Assembly: GCA_902564345.1 (NCBI GenBank) | Contig: CACFAY010000016.1 | Location: 1 to 33,551, forward strand | Origin: an uncultured SAR324 cluster bacterium | GTDB lineage: Bacteria; SAR324; NAC60-12 | Length of the DNA: 33,551 nt | Direction: 5' to 3' | In this document: positions 28,064 through 33,551 of the stretch, piece by piece | Layout of the letters: each line of letters opens with the position of its first letter | How positions within the stretch are numbered: position 1 is the stretch's first letter | Translations under genes and position numbers: made by a program | The notes under the pieces: generated by a model | Told to the model about the DNA's origin: nothing | Seen by the model: the letters and a program-made list of their open reading frames with translations, nothing else | Database searches by the model: none

Positions 28064-29308
28064 ATGAGTATTGATACTACAAACATTCAGGATCAGATTT
28101 GCAGGTTAAAACACTCAGTAAACAAAAACTTTACAGATATCAATAAACGCTTCAGTGAGATTGAGGCCATTGTTAAAGAAGAAATAAAAATAATTGAATC
28201 TTATAAAAATAAAGGAGAATCCGTAATCCCTGAGATTATTTTTTCTGACATATTAAAAAATAAAGTTGATAACAAAACAGTTCAATTATTAAGGCGTCAT
28301 GGTGCAGTAGTGATTAGAAATGTTTTCCCAAGAAAAAAATCTGAAAAATGGTATAACCAGCTTTATAGTTATCTTGGTCAAAATGGCTATTACGAACAAA
28401 ATGATCCCGGATTAGACAATTATTTCAGTGACCTTAAATCTGACAAGCCTCAAATATGTTCTGTTTACTGGTCAAAGTCCCAAGTTCAGGCAAGACAAAG
28501 CATTGAAATGTCTAAGACTAAATCTTTCTTGAACCATATCTGGAATTACAAGAGAAAAAACACAAAATACTTTGATCCCGACAGGGAATGTACCTACGCT
28601 GACCGAGTAAGAATGAGGCAGCCAGGAGATACTTCTCTAGGACTTTCTCCTCATGTAGATGGAGGTTCAATTGAACGTTGGCTAGGTAAAAATTATCAGA
28701 ATGTATATCGACCACTGTTTCAAGGTAATTGGAAGGATTACAATCCTTTCAATGGAGAATATAGAACTGAAGTAGAGGGTATTGATTCTCCTGCCGTATG
28801 TCGTGCGTTTAGAACATGGCAGGGATGGACAGCTTTGACCCAACAAGGTCCAGAAGATGGTACATTGCAGCTTATTCCCACTGTAAATAGTATTAGCTAT
28901 GTTTTATTACGACCATTTATGAAAGATGTTCCTGAAGAAATACTTTGTGGAGCAGTTGAGGGTCGTGCTCAAGCAATCACGGAAGAATGGCATTCTTTAC
29001 TGTTGCGCGGACTAGTTTCAATTCCAAGAGTAGAGCCTGGTGACACGGTTTGGTGGCATTCTGATTTGGTACATGCAGTTGAGCATGAACACAAGGGCAA
29101 AGATGTGAGTAGCGTTATTTACATTGGATGCACTCCATTTTGTGAGCGAAACTTACAATTTTTGGAGCGTCAAAAACAAACATTTTTGGATGGGAGAAGC
29201 TCACCTGATTTTGCTCCCGAAGACTTTGAAAAAAACTATCCTGATCGATCAACCATGGAAGATTTGAATGAATTGGGTATGAAACAAATGGGTTTTTCTA
29301 ATTGGTAA
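28064..29308 (+). CDS. DUF1479 (YbiU-like) protein, probable Fe(II)/2-oxoglutarate-dependent oxygenase fold
   Basis: LLRRHGAVVIRNVFPR; LSPHVDGGSIERWL (HxD); PGDTVWWHSDLVHAVEHEHKG (distal His); overall pattern of the DUF1479 family. Confidence 0.85.
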   Translation: MSIDTTNIQDQICRLKHSVNKNFTDINKRFSEIEAIVKEEIKIIESYKNKGESVIPEIIFSDILKNKVDNKTVQLLRRHGAVVIRNVFPRKKSEKWYNQLYSYLGQNGYYEQNDPGLDNYFSDLKSDKPQICSVYWSKSQVQARQSIEMSKTKSFLNHIWNYKRKNTKYFDPDRECTYADRVRMRQPGDTSLGLSPHVDGGSIERWLGKNYQNVYRPLFQGNWKDYNPFNGEYRTEVEGIDSPAVCRAFRTWQGWTALTQQGPEDGTLQLIPTVNSISYVLLRPFMKDVPEEILCGAVEGRAQAITEEWHSLLLRGLVSIPRVEPGDTVWWHSDLVHAVEHEHKGKDVSSVIYIGCTPFCERNLQFLERQKQTFLDGRSSPDFAPEDFEKNYPDRSTMEDLNELGMKQMGFSNW

Positions 29309-29390
29309 TGAATAAAACAAAATTTTCACATATAATTTAGACAAAATAATCTCAAAAAAAGCTTTAATCAGTTAAGCTTAAAATAATAAT

Positions 29391-30164
29391 ATGGATAAAT
29401 TTAAATTTCCAATATTTCCTGATTTAAAAGACAAAACGGTACTAATTACAGGAGGAGGCTCAGGTATTGGAGCATCTTTTGTAGAAGCGTTTGCAAATCA
29501 GGGATGCCGAGTAGCTTTTGTTGATATCCAGAAAAAATCTTCAGAAGAGCTTGTACACAGTTACGCCTCAGCAGATCATACTCCAATGTTTATGCATTGT
29601 GATCTGAGTAACATAACTGCACTCAAAAAAACTGTTAAACAAGTAGAAAAGGATCTTGGTGCTGTACGTGTTCTGATCAATAATGCAGCAAATGATCAAC
29701 GTCATGAGCCTGAGGATGTGACCCCTGAATACTGGGAGGAAAGACTAAAATTAAATCTGAATCACTATTTTTTTGCCTCACAGGCTGTTCAACCAGAAAT
29801 GGCTAAGGCCGGAGGAGGAGCAATCATAAATTTGGGGTCATGCAGTTGGCACATGGCGCTTGAATTTATGCCTGCTTATACGACTGCTAAGGCTGCAATA
29901 GAAGGACTCACCCAAAGTCTTGCAAGAGCATATGGTAAACATCAAATCAGAGTTAATTGCATTATTCCAGGTCAGATTTGGACACCCAGACAAATGAGGG
30001 ATATACTCACTCCAGAATATGAACAGTTCATGAACGAAAAACAATGCATTCCTGGCAGGATTCTGCCTGAAGACGTAGCCCAGCTAGCCCTTTTCCTTGG
30101 TTCAGATTCAGGTCGTATGTGTACCCGCAGAAATTACTATATAGATGCAGGAATAGGAGCATAG
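29391..30164 (+). CDS. SDR aldose 1-dehydrogenase, similar to Caulobacter XylB (D-xylose dehydrogenase)
   Basis: LKDKTVLITGGGSGIGASFVEAFANQG; NNAANDQRHEPEDVTPEYWEERLKLNLNH; GGGAIINLGSCSWHMALEFMPAYTTAKAAIEG; CIPGRILPEDVAQLALFLGSDSGRMCTRRNYYIDAG. Parallels recalled XylB throughout. Confidence 0.85.
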   Translation: MDKFKFPIFPDLKDKTVLITGGGSGIGASFVEAFANQGCRVAFVDIQKKSSEELVHSYASADHTPMFMHCDLSNITALKKTVKQVEKDLGAVRVLINNAANDQRHEPEDVTPEYWEERLKLNLNHYFFASQAVQPEMAKAGGGAIINLGSCSWHMALEFMPAYTTAKAAIEGLTQSLARAYGKHQIRVNCIIPGQIWTPRQMRDILTPEYEQFMNEKQCIPGRILPEDVAQLALFLGSDSGRMCTRRNYYIDAGIGA

Positions 30165-30166
30165 AG

Positions 30167-30919
30167 ATGAATCAAATTGATTTGAAAAACCGCAAAGCAG
30201 TAGTAACAGGAAGTGCACAGGGTATAGGTATGGCAATTGCTGAGAGATTGCTTGATTCAGGTGCCTCTGTATCTCTTTGGGACCGAGACAAATACTTACT
30301 CAAAAAAACATCAGACTCACTTTCCTCCAAAGGAAATGTAGAGACTCTTGAAATGGATGTTTCTGACTTAAATTCGGTCAGAATTGCTGCGAAAAAAACA
30401 AAAGAAATGCTTGGAAAAATTGAGATTCTGGTTTGCAATGCAGGAATAGCAGGGCCCACTGCAAAAATTTGGGAATATCCTGCAGAGGAATGGCAACAGG
30501 TGATAGATATTGACTTAACCGGAGTATTCAACTGCCTTCATATAGTTTCACCAATGATGATTGAACAGAATTATGGCAGAATTCTAAATGTTTCTTCCAT
30601 AGCAGGAAAAGAAGGTAACCCTAATGCTGCAGCATACAGCGCCGCAAAAGCAGGAGTCATTGCACTTACAAAATCACTAGGAAAAGAACTCTCTGGATAT
30701 AATATTGCTGTGAACTGCATTACACCAGCTGCTGCAAAAACAAGAATCTTCGATCAGATAAGTGAAGAACATATTAATTACATGTTAAGCAAAATTCCAC
30801 GAAATAGATTCTTGAAGGTTGAAGAAGTTGCTTCAATGGTAGCATGGCTTTGTTCCGAAGAAAATTCTTTTACCACGGGAGGAGTATTCGATCTTAGCGG
30901 TGGACGTGCAACATACTAA
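30167..30919 (+). CDS. SDR family oxidoreductase (probable sugar-acid/2-keto-3-deoxy-acid dehydrogenase)
   Basis: VTGSAQGIGMAIAERLLDSGA; NAGIAGPT; YSAAKAGVIALTKSLGKEL; C-terminal GGVFDLSGGRATY. ATG at 30167 is preferred over the track start 30119 because it lies just after the previous stop. Confidence 0.88.
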   Translation: MNQIDLKNRKAVVTGSAQGIGMAIAERLLDSGASVSLWDRDKYLLKKTSDSLSSKGNVETLEMDVSDLNSVRIAAKKTKEMLGKIEILVCNAGIAGPTAKIWEYPAEEWQQVIDIDLTGVFNCLHIVSPMMIEQNYGRILNVSSIAGKEGNPNAAAYSAAKAGVIALTKSLGKELSGYNIAVNCITPAAAKTRIFDQISEEHINYMLSKIPRNRFLKVEEVASMVAWLCSEENSFTTGGVFDLSGGRATY

Positions 30920-30997
30920 TAATAATAATTATATATTTAACATTCCCCTTAACATAAAAAATTTTTTCCAGTCACATTTAAAATTATTTTTAATTTT

Positions 30998-32785
30998 ATG
31001 GTCTCAATGAAAAACAAACAAACATCAAGATTGAGAAGCCGTGAATGGTTTGACATTCCTGGAGATCCAAGTTCAACAGCTCTTCACATTGAGCGTTACA
31101 CAAATTTTGGTATTAAGGCTTCTGAACTGCGCTCAGGAAAACCAATCATAGGTATTGTCCAGACTGGCAGCGACCTCGTCCCATGCAACAGAGTTCATGT
31201 TAACCTTGCACAGCGCGTTCGGGAAGGGATCTGTGAAGCAGGAGGAATAGCAATCGAATTCCCTGTCCATCCTATACAGGAAAGCGGTAAACGTCCAACA
31301 GCTGCACTCGACAGGAATCTTCAGTACTTAAGCCTAGTTGAGGTACTCTTTGGCTATCCTTTAGATGGTGTTGTACTTACCATAGGCTGTGACAAGACAA
31401 CTCCTGCCCTTTTGATGGGGGCAGCAACCGTAGACATACCATCAATCTGTCTTTCTTCAGGTCCAATGATGAACGGATACTGGAAAGGGGAACGATGGGG
31501 TTCTGGTACTATAGTTTGGAAAGCAAGGCAATTACTGGCTGCAGGAAAAATAAATGAAGATGAGTTTATCAATTTGGTCGTTGATACTACAACTTCACCT
31601 GGCTACTGTAACACTATGGGTACAGCCACAACCATGAATTCTCTTACTGAAGGTCTTGGAATGTCACTTCCTGGATGTGCTTCCATTCCAGCAACACTTA
31701 GTAAAAGGGCAGAAATAGCTTACATGTCAGGTCTCCGAATAGTAGAGATGGTTGAGGAAGATTTGACTCCGACCAAAATAATGACCCTAGAATCATTTGA
31801 AAATGCAATAGTTCTTAATTCAGCACTTGGAGGTTCAACAAATGCACCCATTCATATCAATGCTATTGCTAGGCATGTCGGAGTGAAGCTCAAGATTGAG
31901 GATTGGCAAAAAATAGGTTTTGAAATACCTCTTCTAGTGAATATGCAGCCTAGTGGCAAATATCTTGGTGAAGATTTTTATCGTGCTGGAGGTGTACCGG
32001 CAGTAATGAATACTTTGCTTGCCGCAGGAAAGCTAAATGATAAGGCAATTACTGCTAATGGGAAAACAATAGCTACAAATTATGCAAAATCATCAATTTT
32101 GAATAAAGATGTAATTCGTGACTTTAATAACCCTATTCTCGAAAATGCCGGTTTCATAATACTTAAAGGAAATATCTGTGAGGCTGCGGTAATGAAAACA
32201 TCAGCAATTAGCGAAAACTTCCATAGGAATTATCTTTCTAAGCCAGGAAGCAAAAATGTTTTTGAAGTCCGAGCTATAGTATTTGAAGGTCCAGAAGACT
32301 ATCACCAACGTATTAATGACCATGAGTTGAACATTGATTTAAACTGTATGCTTGTTATTCGCGGATGTGGACCTGTAGGCTATCCTGGCTCCGCAGAGGT
32401 AGTTAACATGCAACCACCTGATCGTTTAATTCGCAAAGGTATTACTGAATTGCCAACTCTTGGTGACGGACGCCAAAGTGGAACCTCAGGGAGTCCGTCT
32501 ATACTTAATGTTTCTCCGGAATCATCGATAGGTGGTGGATTGTCTTTGCTAAAAACAGGAGACAAGTTGAAAATTGACTTAAATAAATACACTATTAATG
32601 TTCTACTTAATGAAACAGAATTACAGAAACGCCGTGACTTTTTACAATTGAATCTGACTGAAAATCAGACTCCCTGGCAAGAAATATATAGAAACACAGT
32701 TGGGCAGTTATCAGGAGGAGGTATAATTGAACTTGCAGAAAAATACAAAAAAATTCGGCATACAATTCCACGAAATTCGCACTAA
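30998..32785 (+). CDS. IlvD/Edd-family aldonate (pentonate-type) dehydratase
   Basis: GIVQTGSDLVPCNRVH; LTIGCDKTTPALLMGA; SPGYCNTMGTATTMNSLTEGLGMSLPGCASIPA; GDGRQSGTSGSPSILNVSPES. Alternative ATG at 31007. Confidence 0.9.
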   Translation: MVSMKNKQTSRLRSREWFDIPGDPSSTALHIERYTNFGIKASELRSGKPIIGIVQTGSDLVPCNRVHVNLAQRVREGICEAGGIAIEFPVHPIQESGKRPTAALDRNLQYLSLVEVLFGYPLDGVVLTIGCDKTTPALLMGAATVDIPSICLSSGPMMNGYWKGERWGSGTIVWKARQLLAAGKINEDEFINLVVDTTTSPGYCNTMGTATTMNSLTEGLGMSLPGCASIPATLSKRAEIAYMSGLRIVEMVEEDLTPTKIMTLESFENAIVLNSALGGSTNAPIHINAIARHVGVKLKIEDWQKIGFEIPLLVNMQPSGKYLGEDFYRAGGVPAVMNTLLAAGKLNDKAITANGKTIATNYAKSSILNKDVIRDFNNPILENAGFIILKGNICEAAVMKTSAISENFHRNYLSKPGSKNVFEVRAIVFEGPEDYHQRINDHELNIDLNCMLVIRGCGPVGYPGSAEVVNMQPPDRLIRKGITELPTLGDGRQSGTSGSPSILNVSPESSIGGGLSLLKTGDKLKIDLNKYTINVLLNETELQKRRDFLQLNLTENQTPWQEIYRNTVGQLSGGGIIELAEKYKKIRHTIPRNSH

Positions 32786-32927
32786 AAATGTTGAAACTTC
32801 TAAATTCTTATTGAAATTTTATCGATTAAGAGAGAAGTACGTTGAGTAGTTGGTGCTGTAATTCAAAGTAGAAAAAGTTATCTTTTTTTATATGTAGAAT
32901 CCCTAGCTTTAACCTGACTTAGTTATT

Positions 32928-33551
32928 TTATAAACAGGTTCCCAAAACCTCTAGTGTGCGATCAATTTCTTTGGTTGTATTATAATGAACAGGACCAATC
33001 CTCACAACACCTCCCAAATCTTCTAAACCCATCTGGCGAACCGCTTCTAGTGCGTAATTATGACCGTGCCAAACAAAAATATTTTCATCCGCAAGGTTTT
33101 GAGCAATTTTTTGAGGAATTTTATTTTTTACAGTAAATGAAACAGTAGGAACACGACGAGAAAAATACTTTTTATTACTAATACCTGCTATTTTTAAATC
33201 ATTAAACATCTTTAAACCACTAATCAGTCTTTCACTTAGAATCTGTTCATATTCCTGAATGGCGTGCATTGCTGCATGCAGATTTTTTCTTGATCCACTG
33301 AATTCATTAAATTTATCCTGATGTTCTATGCCCATTGATTCGCCAATCCACTCCAAGTATTCAATTACGCCCAATGTACCAGCTTGTGCTTCATGTGACT
33401 GCGTTCCAGTTTCATATTTTCCTGGAGGCTCTTTATCTGCTGGTCGTACCTTATATGACTCAAGTTTTTGTAATAATTCATATTTACCCCATAATACCCC
33501 CTGATGAGGCCCAAAAAATTTATATGGTGAGCAAACAAGAAAATCACATCC
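32928..33551 (-). CDS. Class-V aminotransferase (cysteine desulfurase-like), N-terminus beyond window edge
   Basis: The track ORF 32928-33374 is only part. The same frame stays open to 33551: GCDFLVCSPYKFFGPHQGVLWGKYELLQKLESYKVRPADKEPPGKYETGTQSHEAQAGTLGVIEYLEWIG... The SPYKFFGPHQG segment contains the PLP-lysine motif. Confidence 0.88.
   Translation of the reverse strand, partial: GCDFLVCSPYKFFGPHQGVLWGKYELLQKLESYKVRPADKEPPGKYETGTQSHEAQAGTLGVIEYLEWIGESMGIEHQDKFNEFSGSRKNLHAAMHAIQEYEQILSERLISGLKMFNDLKIAGISNKKYFSRRVPTVSFTVKNKIPQKIAQNLADENIFVWHGHNYALEAVRQMGLEDLGGVVRIGPVHYNTTKEIDRTLEVLGTCL

Noticed and set aside
33365-33547. Track ORF MIFLFAHHINFLGLIRGYYG... on minus strand
   Set aside because: Wrong frame. 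The adjacent frame continues the class-V aminotransferase (SPYKFFGPHQGVLWGKYE...) through to the window edge.
1-33551. Mobile element, prophage, CRISPR array, toxin-antitoxin or classical defence island
   Set aside because: No transposase, integrase, phage structural, Cas, nuclease/helicase defence or TA proteins, and no regularly spaced repeats seen. Content is metabolic and transport.

Overview
Low-GC bacterial (proteobacteria-like) chromosomal segment, densely coding, with no rRNA, tRNA, CRISPR array, phage or transposase that I could recognise. From left to right it contains: a truncated ChaC-like gamma-glutamylcyclotransferase; an FmdB-type zinc ribbon; a YceI-like secreted protein behind a consensus sigma70 promoter whose spacer is a CsoR/CstR-like palindrome; a stand-alone ccmF; an FAD flavoprotein; and a YbbA/YbbP (LolD/FtsX-type) ABC pair. 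A same-strand block follows in transcription order: Pot-type ABC transporter, phosphoribosyltransferase, GMP reductase, creatinase. Next are a dienelactone hydrolase and an overlapping LMW-PTP/fructosamine-kinase pair (probable protein deglycation), then an orphan Liv-type binding protein. The right part is a sugar-oxidation island: GtsABCD-like sugar ABC transporter, pyruvate kinase, DUF1479/YbiU protein, XylB-like aldose dehydrogenase, second SDR, IlvD/Edd-type aldonate dehydratase. It ends in a truncated class-V aminotransferase. The most interesting non-coding signals are an interleaved multi-helix leader (21.80-21.93 kb) upstream of the sugar-binding protein gene, and a perfect 16-bp inverted repeat (27950-28063) whose right arm abuts the DUF1479 start codon. 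All identifications come from reading the sequence and recalling protein families. No searches were run.
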